From positions 96,727 through 160,726 of the forward strand of contig JADLFW010000036.1 in the NCBI GenBank assembly GCA_020849615.1: a stretch of 64,000 nt of DNA. Direction: 5' to 3'. The stretch's first letter is position 1, and each line of letters starts with the position of its first letter. Made by a program: the position numbers and the translations under genes. Below, one piece after another: positions 1-12,726 of the stretch. Below the pieces are notes generated by a model. It was not told the DNA's origin. It searched no databases and saw only the letters and a program-made list of their open reading frames with translations. This stretch comes from Phycisphaerales bacterium (lineage in GTDB: Bacteria; Planctomycetota; Phycisphaerae; Phycisphaerales; UBA1924).

Positions 1-93
1 GCCGACCTCAAACCCGAGACCCTCGCCTACGACCAGCTCCCCGCCCGCCGCCTCCAGTGGCGCCACGACCGCTTCGGTACACCGCTCAAGTAA
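1..93 (+). CDS. C-terminal end of an unidentified protein (partial)
   Basis: An open frame runs from the first base to a TAA at 91-93 and encodes about 30 residues ending in RHDRFGTPLK. The codon use (G/C third positions) matches the real genes nearby, and the frame ends 31 bases before the Rrf2 gene on the same strand, so the two may be co-transcribed. The visible tail is too short and too featureless to assign a family. A function would need the upstream sequence. Confidence 0.55.
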   Translation, partial: ADLKPETLAYDQLPARRLQWRHDRFGTPLK

Positions 94-124
94 GCCCCGA
101 CCCCACCACGCCGGGAGCCCGCCC

Positions 125-628
125 GTGTTCTCTCAAACCGCCGAGTACGCACTGCGAGCGATGATCCACCTGGCCAGCCGGGCCGGCGCCCCCACCACCT
201 CCGAAGTCATCGCCGCCACCACCCAGGTCCCCGCCGGCTACCTCTCCAAGATCCTCCGCGGGCTCGTCGTGGCCCGGCTCATCCGCTCGCAGCGCGGGCC
301 CAACGGTGGCTTCACCCTCGCCCTCCCCGTCACCTCCGTCACCGTTCTCGACATCGTCAACGCCGTGGACCCCATCCGCCGGATCGACGGCTGCCCCCTC
401 GGCGGCCCGCACCACCCCCGCCTGTGCGCCCTGCACTCCCGTCTCGATAACGCCCTCGAGCGCATCGAGAGCGAACTCCGCAGCGCCACCCTCGCCGCCA
501 TCATCGATGAACAATCCGCCGGAGGCCGCTGCCACGGGCCCGCCGGCGCCGCGGCCAGCCGCCCCGCCGAACACGTCGCCGAACACCTCGCCCGCCCGAC
601 CATTAACGGCGTGCCCCCCGCCGCGTAG
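125..628 (+). CDS. Rrf2 family transcriptional regulator
   Basis: The 167-residue protein has the Rrf2 winged helix-turn-helix: an N-terminal FSQTAEYALRAMIHLA helix, a recognition region VPAGYLSKILRGL (about 36-47) and the family hallmark QRGPNGGF (56-63). Cys90 and Cys101 lie in an ...GCPLG...LCALH... loop of the kind that holds an iron-sulfur cluster in NsrR/IscR-type members; Cys136 is a possible third ligand, though its spacing is unusual. The start is a GTG preceded by GGGAG at 113-117. The Ala/Pro/His-rich tail after about residue 135 is probably disordered. Rrf2 regulators with a Cys loop sense NO, redox state or Fe-S status. An NsrR-like palindrome lies upstream of nrfH at about 59.2 kb, so NO sensing is a reasonable but unproven role. 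It converges on the kinase gene that ends at 647. Confidence 0.9.
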   Translation: MFSQTAEYALRAMIHLASRAGAPTTSEVIAATTQVPAGYLSKILRGLVVARLIRSQRGPNGGFTLALPVTSVTVLDIVNAVDPIRRIDGCPLGGPHHPRLCALHSRLDNALERIESELRSATLAAIIDEQSAGGRCHGPAGAAASRPAEHVAEHLARPTINGVPPAA

Positions 629-646
629 CCTCCGCCCGCGGTCCCA

Positions 647-2977
647 TCACCGCCAACCCGCCCCGGCGCCCCCGGCCCGCCCGCGCAGCGCCCGGATAGC
701 CCGCTGCAGCTCCCCGCGGATCGCGCTGCTCTTGAACTCCGGCGGCAGAATCGTCACCCGGTCCGACTCCAGCCCCCGCCGGTCGGTCACCGCGAGCACG
801 CGCCGGGCCTGGCCCGCGCGCAGGTACTCATTCAGCCTCGCCTCTTCGGGCGAATCGGTCACCAGCAGCTCGCACGCCCCGGCCTCGGCCCCCGCCCGCA
901 CCTCCACGCCGTGCGTGCTCAGCTCGTACACGATGAACGCCCGGAGCCGCGCATCGGCCACCTCGACCGCCGCGCACACCCCGGGCCGCGGCCCGCTCAT
1001 CCACTCCGGCGTCGCCGCCGGCAGCGTCAGCCGGAACGTCGAGCCCTTGTCCTTCTCTGATCTCACCTCGACGCCGCCCCCCGCTTTCGAGATGATCCCC
1101 ACCACCAGCGCCAGCCCCAGCCCCGTCGACAGCCCCCGCGTCTTGGTCGTGTAGAACGGGTCAAGGCACCGCATCCGCACCTCTTCCGACATGCCGGGCC
1201 CGTCGTCGTCGACCTCCACCACCACCGCGTTATCCGCGGCCCGGCTCGACACCGTGATCCGCGTCCCCCGCCCGCTCTGCCGGATCGCTTCCGCCGCGTT
1301 CTGCACGAGGTTGAACACCGCCTGGGTCAGCCCGGCCGGGCTGATCGCCGCCCGCCCCGGCGTGACATCCGACTTCAGCTCCACCCCGCGCGGCGGCAGG
1401 TTGCGCATCAGCGCCGAGGTCTGGGTCCACCATTCCGCCAGGTCAGTCCCGCCGTGCGTCCGCGCTGCGCCGTGCGGATCAACCGCCAGCAACCGCAGGC
1501 CCGACGACAGCCGGCTCATGTAGTCCGCCGACTGCTGGATCGTCTCCACATCCTCCCGGACCTCCGGCCCGCCCTTGAGCCGGATCGACTCCAGGCTCAC
1601 CCGCACCGGCAGCAGCAGGTTCGCCAGGTCGTGCCCGATCCCCGCCGCCAGCGTCCCGATCGACGCCAGACGCTCCGCGATCCGCAGCCGGTCCCGCGAC
1701 TGCTGCAGCGCCTCGGTCCGCTCCACCACCACCTGCTCCAGCCCCTCCGCGTGCTCCTGCAGCAGCCGCCGGGCCTCCTCCAGTTCGGTGATGTCCACGC
1801 ACGACCCCACGAACCCCGTGAACGTCCCGTCCGGCTCGAACAGCGGCGTGGCGTGGTTCAGCACCCACCGGTACTCCCCATCGTGCCGCCGCAGCCGGTA
1901 CGCCAGCTGGAACTCGTGCCGGTGCTCGAACGCCTCCTCGTACACACGCAGGTAGCGCTCGCTGTCGTCGGGGTGAATGCTCCTCGTCCAGCCGAACCCC
2001 ACCACCTCCTCCATGCCCCGCCCTACGAACGCCAGCCACGGCCGGTTGAACCACGTCCTCCGCCGCGCCGCATCCGAAAGCCAGATCAGCACCGGCGCCC
2101 GGTCCGCCATCACCCGGAACCGCGCCTCGCTCTCCGCCTGCGCCAGCCGGGCCCGGTGCTCCGCCGTCAGGTCGACGAACACCCCCACACACCCGCGCAC
2201 GCTCCCCGTCTCATCCCGCAGCGGCACCGCGAACTCGTACAGCTTCCTCACGCCCCCATCCCGCTGCACCACATCGAACGTCTCGCCCGCCACCAGCTCC
2301 CCCGTCCGCGCCGCACGCTGCATCGGCAGCTCGTCCGCCGCCACCTCCCGCCCGTCCTTCTGCACCGTGAACGGCAGCCGCGCCGCCCCCTCCCCCGTCT
2401 TCGACGGGTTCTCCTCCTCGGGCACCCCCAGCATCTTCGCCCCCGCCGGGTTCATCGAGATCCGCGTGCACGCCGCATCCGACGCGATGAATACCCCCAC
2501 CGGCAGCAGCCTCAGCAGCGCCTCCAGCTCCTCCACCCGCCGCCTCAGGTCCGTGTTCAGCTCCGCGATCCGCCGGGCCGACTCCCGCTGCTCCGTGATG
2601 TCCGTGTTAGTCCCGAACCACCGGATGATCCGCCCGCCCTCATCACGCAGCGGCAGCACCCGCGTCAGGAACCACCGGTACACCCCATCCGCGCCCCGCA
2701 GCGGGAACTCCGTGTCGAGCGGCTCCCCCGTCCGGATCGACTCCCCCCACGCCTCCATCACCCTCGGCAGATGCTCGGGATCATGCACCTCCCGCCAGCC
2801 CCACCCCTCCAGCTCGCGCGGGCTCTTTCCCGTGAACTCCAGCCACTTCCGGTTGTACCAGTAGATCCACCCGTCGGGACGGGCCATCCACGCCAACTGC
2901 GGGATCGAGTCCGCCAACTGGCGGAACTGCGCCTCCGCGCGGTCCGGCCCGCCCTCCCGCACCTGCTCCTCGCGCAT
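647..2977 (-). CDS. Multi-PAS sensor histidine kinase
   Basis: The 776-residue protein has no membrane segment, so it is a cytoplasmic sensor kinase. Three PAS/PAC modules cover about residues 15-130, 150-275 and 285-400, two of them with clear PAC ends (FGTNTDITEQ, GSCVDITELE). A coiled coil (400-440) leads to the phosphoacceptor His449 in GIGHDLANLL. The ATPase domain has the N box (VFNLVQNAAEAI, Asn560), DDGPGM (591-596) and GLSTGLGLAL (615-624). The last 110 residues resemble a degenerate receiver-like domain without a clear phospho-Asp. I chose the ATG at 2977 (MREEQV); a longer frame to 3061 adds 28 residues that look like non-coding read-through. No response regulator is adjacent, so the partner is unknown. 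Confidence 0.88.
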   Translation of the reverse strand: MREEQVREGGPDRAEAQFRQLADSIPQLAWMARPDGWIYWYNRKWLEFTGKSPRELEGWGWREVHDPEHLPRVMEAWGESIRTGEPLDTEFPLRGADGVYRWFLTRVLPLRDEGGRIIRWFGTNTDITEQRESARRIAELNTDLRRRVEELEALLRLLPVGVFIASDAACTRISMNPAGAKMLGVPEEENPSKTGEGAARLPFTVQKDGREVAADELPMQRAARTGELVAGETFDVVQRDGGVRKLYEFAVPLRDETGSVRGCVGVFVDLTAEHRARLAQAESEARFRVMADRAPVLIWLSDAARRRTWFNRPWLAFVGRGMEEVVGFGWTRSIHPDDSERYLRVYEEAFEHRHEFQLAYRLRRHDGEYRWVLNHATPLFEPDGTFTGFVGSCVDITELEEARRLLQEHAEGLEQVVVERTEALQQSRDRLRIAERLASIGTLAAGIGHDLANLLLPVRVSLESIRLKGGPEVREDVETIQQSADYMSRLSSGLRLLAVDPHGAARTHGGTDLAEWWTQTSALMRNLPPRGVELKSDVTPGRAAISPAGLTQAVFNLVQNAAEAIRQSGRGTRITVSSRAADNAVVVEVDDDGPGMSEEVRMRCLDPFYTTKTRGLSTGLGLALVVGIISKAGGGVEVRSEKDKGSTFRLTLPAATPEWMSGPRPGVCAAVEVADARLRAFIVYELSTHGVEVRAGAEAGACELLVTDSPEEARLNEYLRAGQARRVLAVTDRRGLESDRVTILPPEFKSSAIRGELQRAIRALRGRAGGAGAGWR

Positions 2978-3337
2978 GCAACCATCCCCCCGCCGCCCAC
3001 CCGCGCAGCGTCGCCCCACGCTCGCAGATCCCGGGTCCCCGATCGCCCCGGCATCCCACACCCGCCCCGCCGAAACCCCCGAACACCGCGCGGGCCACCG
3101 ATCTCAGAATACGAGAATCCGCCTCCTCCGTCGATCATCCTCAGCGCCGTTCACTCCCACTTCCCCCGAGGTTCACCTCACCGGGAATGAGCGCAGCATG
3201 AAGAGCAGGTCAGACAAATTTGAATCGCGCGCTGCGTATTGGATTCCGCGCCCCCGCCCGCTAGCCTCGACACCTAGCGGCTCGCCTCGCCCCTCCGGCC
3301 GGGCCGCACGGAACCTCCGGGGAGGGAGGCTCTCACC
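2978..3337. other. Intergenic region between divergent genes, no gene seen
   Basis: These 360 bases separate the divergently transcribed kinase (minus) and the secreted protein at 3338 (plus), so both promoters should lie here. A locally AT-richer stretch at about 3210-3250 is the best place for a promoter, but no convincing -35/-10 pair stands out. A GGGAGG-type ribosome site at 3321-3329 serves the plus-strand gene. Confidence 0.5.
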
Positions 3338-3778
3338 ATGCTCCGCTCGATGCCGCCCGCGGCCGCCGCCGCTGCTGCAGTTCTCTCATTCTGCCCCGCC
3401 CTGGCCCAGCCCCGCGAAGGCGCGCGCCACATCCCCCTGCTCAAGGCGCCGGGGCTCCGCCCCTCCACGCCCCGCGCGGGCTTCAGATTCGTCGAGTCCA
3501 GACCCTCCGACCTGCGCATCGGCGGATACACCCTCACCCTTACTGACGGGCCTGTCGAGGCCCGCTCCAGCCTCATCTACCCCGAACCCCTGCACCCGGG
3601 CCCGCTCGCCACCGCGCTCACCCCCCTGCAGTTCCCCGACCCGCGCGCCGCCTGGCTCCCCAGGTGCCTCCAAACGCGTGAACCCCCCGGGCCGGAAACC
3701 GCCCTCAGCATCTCCCCCGATTCACCGGTCCGGGCCGGCGCCGGACCGAGCCTCATCGGGATCGCCGCCGCGCGTTAG
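3338..3778 (+). CDS. Small secreted protein of unknown function
   Basis: This 146-residue protein starts with MLRSMPPAAAAAAAVLSF and a likely signal-peptidase site at ALAQ (about residue 24). The mature part is Pro-rich with no domain I recognise; it contains IGGYTLTLTDGPVEARSSL, which could form a beta hairpin. A purine-rich ribosome site (GGAGGG) lies 8-15 bases before the ATG, and codon use is like that of its neighbours, so I take it as real. It stands alone between divergent and unrelated genes. Function unknown. Confidence 0.6.
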   Translation: MLRSMPPAAAAAAAVLSFCPALAQPREGARHIPLLKAPGLRPSTPRAGFRFVESRPSDLRIGGYTLTLTDGPVEARSSLIYPEPLHPGPLATALTPLQFPDPRAAWLPRCLQTREPPGPETALSISPDSPVRAGAGPSLIGIAAAR

Positions 3779-3876
3779 GCCCGCGATCCCCCGGCCCCCG
3801 CCACCCCCCATCCCCGGGGGAACTGCACCATGAAATCGGCCCGGCGACTTGCCGAATAACGGGCCGAGGTGGCACC

Positions 3877-4275
3877 ATGTACGGTGTTGACGCCATGCCG
3901 GTGGAAGAACAAGCCCCAACTTCGCAGCGCTACGCCGCCCCTTCCCTCGCGGAATGGGAGCGCACATACGCCATGTGGACCCACCTGCTCCTGCTGGCGG
4001 GCCACTTCGTCCCCATCGTCCCCTCGCTCATCCTCTGGCTCGTCAAGCGCGACCAGTCCGCCTTCGTGGATGACCACGGCAAGGAAGCCGTCAACTTCCA
4101 GATCAGCATCGTGATGTACATGGTTGCGGGCGCGCTGCTGTCCATGATCTGCATCGGCATCCCGGTCCTCATCGCCGCCTACGCGCTGGCCATCGTCGGC
4201 ATGATCCTCGCCGCCGTCGCCGCCAGCCGCGGCCAGTACTTCCGCTACCCGATGACCATCCGGCTCATCCACTGA
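3877..4275 (+). CDS. DUF4870-type small membrane protein
   Basis: The 132-residue protein fits the DUF4870 pattern: WTHLLLLAGHFVPIVPSLILWLVKRD, then FVDDHGKEAVNFQISI, then two closely spaced hydrophobic segments (MYMVAGALLSMI and VLIAAYALAIVGMILAAVAA) and a short basic tail. Members are three- or four-helix inner-membrane proteins of unknown role. The ATG at 3877 has GAGGTGG seven bases upstream; a second ATG at 3895 is possible. It converges on the thioredoxin-like gene that ends at 4283. Confidence 0.85.
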   Translation: MYGVDAMPVEEQAPTSQRYAAPSLAEWERTYAMWTHLLLLAGHFVPIVPSLILWLVKRDQSAFVDDHGKEAVNFQISIVMYMVAGALLSMICIGIPVLIAAYALAIVGMILAAVAASRGQYFRYPMTIRLIH

Positions 4276-4282
4276 GCCCGCG

Positions 4283-5278
4283 CTACTTGGCCGAAGCCGC
4301 CTTCAGGGAATCCAGCAGCCCGGTCACCTCGGCCTCCGACAGCTTGCCGGTCTTGCGCAGCATCACCCCGAAGTGCTCGATCTCCTCCGGCGCCGCCGGA
4401 AACCCGATGTTCCCCTTCGGGCCCGTGCTGTCGATGACCGACTTCCCATCACCATCGAGGAACACGAACCACGGGATCCCGCCGTTCTGCCCCTTGGAGT
4501 ACCTCGCCAGCACCTCGCTCCCGCCCACCGTCCGGTCCGTGTCGATCTTCAGGTCCACGAACGCCTTGGCCAGCACCGGCGCCACATCGGGCCGGGCCAT
4601 CCACGCCTCCAGCTTGTGGCACCACCCGCACCACGGCGCCCCGAAGTGCAGGAACACCACCTTGCCTTCCGCCCGGGCCTGCGCGATCGCCGCCGGCACC
4701 ATCGCCTCCGCGCTCTGGTAGGACGCCTTGTGCTCCTCCAGGAACTTCAGCACCAGCTTGGGATCGTGCCCCGCCGCGACCCCCTTCGACTTGCCCGACT
4801 CATCCTTCACCTCCAGCGCCGCCGTCTCCTGGTTCGCGATCGGCTTCCCATTGCCATCCAGGATCGTCAGGAACGGGTACCCGTTCGCGGCGAGATCGGC
4901 GCCGTAGGTCTTGGCCAGGTCCACGTTCTTGCCCGCGGGCTTCCCCGCATCCACGTACACCACCTCGTACTCGTACATCAGCGTCCTGGCGATCGCCTTG
5001 TCGCTCTTGAACAGCCCGTGCAGCGCGATGCACCAGGGGCACCAGTTGCCGCCCCACTGCACCAGCACCCGCCGGTTCTCCTTCTTGGCCCGGGCGATCG
5101 CCGCCGCGATCTGCTGCTTCGCATCCGCTGCCTCGTCGTAGACCCTGGCCTTCTCGCCGCCGGGCTGGCCCGCGGCCTTCGAGGGCGCTGCGGGCGGCTC
5201 ACCCGAAACCACCGGCGCCCCCGCCAGCATCCCCGCAACCCCCACCATCCCAGCCACGACCGCGAATGACCGCCTCAT
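4283..5278 (-). CDS. Secreted tandem-thioredoxin protein
   Basis: The 331-residue protein has an N-terminal signal sequence (about 1-27, cleavage near VSGEP) and two thioredoxin-like domains, each with an intact redox site: CPWC at residues 80-83 and CGWC at 217-220. Both sites follow the W-x-x-x-W-C pattern of DUF255/thioredoxin_7 proteins. It most likely acts as a periplasmic disulfide reductase or isomerase. It lies 51 bases downstream of the metal ATPase on the same strand, and the two may share a transcript; a thiol-redox partner near a metal pump would make sense for copper or zinc handling, but this is inference. A heptamer array fills the gap between them. Confidence 0.82.
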   Translation of the reverse strand: MRRSFAVVAGMVGVAGMLAGAPVVSGEPPAAPSKAAGQPGGEKARVYDEAADAKQQIAAAIARAKKENRRVLVQWGGNWCPWCIALHGLFKSDKAIARTLMYEYEVVYVDAGKPAGKNVDLAKTYGADLAANGYPFLTILDGNGKPIANQETAALEVKDESGKSKGVAAGHDPKLVLKFLEEHKASYQSAEAMVPAAIAQARAEGKVVFLHFGAPWCGWCHKLEAWMARPDVAPVLAKAFVDLKIDTDRTVGGSEVLARYSKGQNGGIPWFVFLDGDGKSVIDSTGPKGNIGFPAAPEEIEHFGVMLRKTGKLSEAEVTGLLDSLKAASAK

Positions 5279-5290
5279 TGCCAGGCTCCT

Positions 5291-5316
5291 GTGTGCTGTG
5301 TGCTGTGTGCTGTGCT
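5291..5316. repeat. Heptamer tandem array (GTGTGCT)
   Basis: Three exact copies of GTGTGCT stand in a row followed by a degenerate fourth (GTGCTCG). The array begins 14 bases downstream of the P-type ATPase stop codon (minus strand) and lies before the next gene. Confidence 0.85.
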
Positions 5317-5329
5317 CGGCTCTCCCCGC

Positions 5330-7435
5330 TCACGCCCCCGCCGGCTGCAGGTTCCGCAGGCTCGCGGCCCGGCGCCGCGGCGCCGCGTGCTGCTGCTCGG
5401 CCTCGGCGCTCACGAAGCTCTCGCCGAAGCGGAAGAGCCGGAACGAGTTGGCCAGCACCACGATGTCCCCGACGAAGTGGTAGAACGCCGCCAGCGGCAG
5501 GGCCAGCTTGCCCGCCTCCGCCAGCGTGCCCGTCGAAGCGATCACCAGCCCGATGATCGCCACCAGGATCGACAGCGCGATGTTCTGCGCGATGATCGCC
5601 CGCGTCCGCCTCGCCAGCTCGATCAGGAACGGCACCCGCGACAGGTCATCGTTCATGAGCGCCACGCCCGCCGAATTGGCCGCTATGTCCGTCCCCGACA
5701 ACCCCATCGCGATGCCCACATCCGCCTCGGCCAGCGACGGCCCGTCGTTGATGCCGTCGCCGACCATCATCGTCCGGTACCCGCTCCGCACCATGCCCTT
5801 GATCAGCTCGTGCTTCTCTTCCGGCAGGCACTCGGCCTCCACCGCATCCACACCCACCGCCTGCGCCACCCGCTGGGCCACGCTCAGCCGGTCGCCCGTG
5901 AAGATCGAGATCTGCCGCACCCCGAGCTCGCGCAGGTGCTGCACCACTCCCTTGGTGTTGGCCCGGACCGTGTCCTCCAGCCCCACCGCCCCCAGGTACC
6001 GCCCGTTCTTCATGACGTGCACGCCCGTCATGCCCTCGATCTTGCCCTCGACCGCCTCGACATCGGCCCGGGCCGCGGGGTTCAGCTCCAGCAGCCACGA
6101 GGCCCGGCCCACGCACAGCTCATCGCCGTTGATCCGCGTCTTCACGCCCCGGCCGTGGATCTCCTGGTAGTCATCCGACGGCGTCACCGCGATCCGGGCC
6201 GCCTTCGACGTCGTCAGGATCGACAGCGCCAACGGGTGGTTGGAGTGCTGCTCGGCGTTGGCCGCCGAGGCCAGCAGCTCCGCGCCCTCCACGCCCGGCG
6301 CCGGCGCCAGCTTCGTCACCTGGAACCGCCCGGTCGTGATCGTCCCCGTCTTGTCCAGCACCACCGCCGTCACGTTCGCCGACGCCTCGAGATAGCTCGG
6401 CTGCTTGATCAGGATCCCCAGCCGGGCCGCCGCGGCGAACGCCGCCAGCATCGCGCTGGGGCTCGACAGCAGCAGCGCCGAGGGGCACGCCACCACCAGC
6501 ACCGTCACCGCCACCTCCGCCGCCCGCTCCTGCAGCAAGGGGTTGGAGGACTGGCTCATCACGAACCACACCACCCCCGCCACGCTCAGCACCACCGGCA
6601 CAAAGAACGCCGACACCTGCTCGATCAGCAGCTGCCGCGGCGTGCGCGAACGCTCCGCCTGCTGGATCAGCTGCGTCACCTTGCCGATCGTCGTCTCCTG
6701 CCCCACCTGCGTCACCGTCAGGTCGATCTGCCCCGTCAGGTTCGAGGTGCCCGCGTACACCGGATCCCCCGGCTGCACCTCCACCGGCGCCGCCTCGCCC
6801 GTCAGCGAAGCCTGGTTGATCGTCGACCGCCCCGCCGTCACCCGCCCATCCACCGGCAGGTTCTCGCCGGGCCGGACCCGCACCATCTGCCCGACCTTGA
6901 TGTCCCCCAGCGCCACCTCACGCTCCTCGCCGCCCTCCACCAGCCTCGCCACATCCGGCGTCAGCTCCACCAGCTCCGCGATCGCCCGCTGCGCCCCGCT
7001 CGCCGATCGCCGCACCAGCTGCCCGAACACCACCAGGATGAACGCCAGCCACCCCGCCGTCGTGTACTCCCCGATCGCGATCGCCGCCAGGATCGCCAGC
7101 GCCGCCAGCGATGAACTCGACAGCCGCGTCGCCATCACCTCCCGGAACGCCGCCGTGAACAGCGGGATCCCCAGCACGATCGCCCCGATGATCGCCGGGA
7201 TCATCGCCACCTGCGGATCAACCAGGTTGAACACCTCGCACAACGTCGAGGCCGCCACCAGCACCCCGCCCACCAGGCACAGGATGATGTACCGCTCGAT
7301 CTCCACCTCGTGGTGCGAGCAGCACGCGATCTCCTCGGCCCGATGATCATGCACGTGCGGGTGATCGTGGGGGTGGTCGTGGGCGTGGTTGTGGGGGTGA
7401 GCGTGGGGGTGGGGCTGGCCGTGCGCTGTGGACAT
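5330..7435 (-). CDS. Heavy-metal P1B-type ATPase with His-rich N terminus
   Basis: The 701-residue protein is a P-type ATPase that should pump a metal ion across the inner membrane. It has the actuator TGE (212-214), the phosphorylation site DKTGTITTG (361-369), the P1B SNHPLA motif (about 399-404) and the hinge GDGINDGPSLAEADVG. The membrane metal site reads CPS (317-319) rather than the usual CPC, CPH or SPC. There is no N-terminal CxxC metal-binding domain; instead the first 31 residues hold 13 histidines in HPH/HDH repeats, followed by CCSHH (38-42). This suggests zinc, nickel, cobalt or copper, but the CPS site leaves specificity open. I start at the ATG at 7435; a frame extended to 7519 adds Arg-rich read-through. 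The gene is divergent from gpsA and upstream of the tandem-thioredoxin gene. Confidence 0.93.
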   Translation of the reverse strand: MSTAHGQPHPHAHPHNHAHDHPHDHPHVHDHRAEEIACCSHHEVEIERYIILCLVGGVLVAASTLCEVFNLVDPQVAMIPAIIGAIVLGIPLFTAAFREVMATRLSSSSLAALAILAAIAIGEYTTAGWLAFILVVFGQLVRRSASGAQRAIAELVELTPDVARLVEGGEEREVALGDIKVGQMVRVRPGENLPVDGRVTAGRSTINQASLTGEAAPVEVQPGDPVYAGTSNLTGQIDLTVTQVGQETTIGKVTQLIQQAERSRTPRQLLIEQVSAFFVPVVLSVAGVVWFVMSQSSNPLLQERAAEVAVTVLVVACPSALLLSSPSAMLAAFAAAARLGILIKQPSYLEASANVTAVVLDKTGTITTGRFQVTKLAPAPGVEGAELLASAANAEQHSNHPLALSILTTSKAARIAVTPSDDYQEIHGRGVKTRINGDELCVGRASWLLELNPAARADVEAVEGKIEGMTGVHVMKNGRYLGAVGLEDTVRANTKGVVQHLRELGVRQISIFTGDRLSVAQRVAQAVGVDAVEAECLPEEKHELIKGMVRSGYRTMMVGDGINDGPSLAEADVGIAMGLSGTDIAANSAGVALMNDDLSRVPFLIELARRTRAIIAQNIALSILVAIIGLVIASTGTLAEAGKLALPLAAFYHFVGDIVVLANSFRLFRFGESFVSAEAEQQHAAPRRRAASLRNLQPAGA

Positions 7436-7630
7436 TCGGACAAACTCCCGGTCTGTCAACCGCCGGTCTTCCCCGCGGTCGTGTTGTGCTCGATTCGATG
7501 GCCCGGGCCATCCCGCCACGGGCCTCCAAACCCCGATCGGGGCGGCTCCCTATAGGATACGCCTTCACCTTCCGGCGGGTTCACCCCACCCCGCTCCCTA
7601 TCCTGCCCCGACCCCACCGATCCCCAACCT

Positions 7631-8755
7631 ATGACCCGCTCCGCCGCCAAACGCCCGCAGCCTCCCCAGGACAACCGGCCAAGCATCGCCATCATCGGCC
7701 TCGGTCAGATGGGCCTCGTCTGCGCGGCCATTCTCTCAGCGCCAGAGACCCGCCTCGACCACGCCTCCAAATCCACCCCGGCCGCCTCCCCGGTTCCGGG
7801 CACGGCCCGCCCCGTGCACGTCCGCATGTGGGGGCGCATCTCCGATGAGACGGGCCAGCTCGCCCAGGCCCGCAAGAGCTCCCGCCTCCCGGGCTTCACC
7901 CTGCCCGAGGGTGTCCAGGTCTGCCTCCACGAGGCCGATGCCCTCCGCAACGCCTCCGTCATCGTCTCCGCCGTGCCCGTCCAGTACATCCGCGAGGTCT
8001 GGACCTACATCCGCCCGCACGTGCCCGCGCGGGCCGGCATCGTCTCGGTCGCCAAGGGACTCGAGACCGCCGCCCTCCTGCGCCCCACCCAGGTCCTGGC
8101 CGCCGCCCTCGGCGATGACCCCGATGCCCCGGCCCGGCCTCTGGCCTGCCTCTCCGGGCCGACCATCGCCGCCGAACTGGCCCGGTGCCTCCCCGCCGCG
8201 ATGGTCGCCGCCAGCGATGATGCCGACTTCGCCCGCACCGTCCAGTCCCTCTTCACCACCAGCTGGCTGCGGGTCTACACCAGCACCGATGTCCTGGGTG
8301 TTGAGCTCGCCGGCGCCGTCAAGAACGTCATCGCCATCGCTGCCGGCATCACCGATGGCCTGGGCGCCGGCAACAACGCCAAGGCGGCGCTCCTGGCCCG
8401 CGGCCTCGCCGAGATCACCCGCCTGGGCACCGCCATGGGCGCCAACCAGGAGACTTTCTTCGGTATCGCCGGCGTCGGCGACCTCGCCACCACCTGCTTC
8501 AGCCCCGAGAGCCGCAACCGGGCCTGCGGCGAAGCGCTGGGCCGGGGTGAGCAGCTGGAGACCTATCTCGCCCGCATCCCCCACGTCGTCGAGGGTGTCG
8601 CCACGGCCCGCGCCCTGATGCAGCTCGCGGCCCGGTTCCGCGTGGAGATGCCCATCACCACCGCCGTCCACGGGGTTCTCTTCGAGGGCCTCGACCCCAT
8701 CGAGGCCATCGGCCGCCTGATGAGCCGGGAACCCAAGGCCGAACGCGTCGGTTGA
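7631..8755 (+). CDS. gpsA: Glycerol-3-phosphate dehydrogenase (NAD(P)+)
   Basis: GpsA reduces dihydroxyacetone phosphate to sn-glycerol 3-phosphate for phospholipid synthesis. The 374-residue protein has the dinucleotide-binding site IAIIGLGQMG (19-28), the segment SGPTIAAELARCLPAAMV, the catalytic lysine in ELAGAVKNVIAIAAG (Lys231) and the substrate-site block GIAGVGDLATTCFSPESRN. It is slightly longer than the usual 330-340 residues because of a Pro/Gln-rich N-terminal tail of about 17 residues and an insertion after the first Rossmann strand (about residues 35-65). No good ribosome site precedes the ATG. The next gene on the strand is carB, but a 250-base gap with a G-rich array separates them. 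Confidence 0.93.
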   Translation: MTRSAAKRPQPPQDNRPSIAIIGLGQMGLVCAAILSAPETRLDHASKSTPAASPVPGTARPVHVRMWGRISDETGQLAQARKSSRLPGFTLPEGVQVCLHEADALRNASVIVSAVPVQYIREVWTYIRPHVPARAGIVSVAKGLETAALLRPTQVLAAALGDDPDAPARPLACLSGPTIAAELARCLPAAMVAASDDADFARTVQSLFTTSWLRVYTSTDVLGVELAGAVKNVIAIAAGITDGLGAGNNAKAALLARGLAEITRLGTAMGANQETFFGIAGVGDLATTCFSPESRNRACGEALGRGEQLETYLARIPHVVEGVATARALMQLAARFRVEMPITTAVHGVLFEGLDPIEAIGRLMSREPKAERVG

Positions 8756-8779
8756 CCGGATCCCCGGGGGACGGGTTTC

Positions 8780-8828
8780 GGGGGTTGGGGGTCGGGGGTT
8801 GGCGGTTGGGGGTTGAGGGTTGGGGGTT
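8780..8828. repeat. G-rich heptamer array (GGGGGTT)
   Basis: Seven consecutive 7-nt units (GGGGGTT with single-base variants such as GGCGGTT and GAGGGTT) start 24 bases after the gpsA stop codon and end 179 bases before carB. With G-runs every 7 nt it could form a G-quadruplex in the plus strand. Nothing else recognisable lies in the 8756-9007 gap. Confidence 0.88.
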
Positions 8829-9007
8829 GAGGAACTGAGTTCCGGCCCGGCGATTTTCTCCCGCCGCTGGAACTCCCGCCCTCATGGTCTATTCTTCCCG
8901 AGTTTGCGCGGGCCGCGCCGCGCGATGACGGACTCCTCCCTCCAGTCGGCCAGGGTCACCGGCGGGGAGCCGCTCCGTTCAGTCGCGGTACCGAATCACC
9001 ACACGCG

Positions 9008-12667
<3,660 letters not shown>

Positions 12668-12726
12668 CCCGCGGCCCCCGACCGGGGAACCATCAGCATC
12701 CGGGGAGTTGAGGGAGGCCCGCGCCG

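Noticed and set aside
1454..3190. A 578-residue Arg/Pro-rich plus-strand frame.
   Set aside because: It is antisense to the PAS histidine kinase.
8780..8828. Telomere-like repeat.
   Set aside because: It is internal, short and one of many arrays with different units, so a telomere or replication end is not supported.
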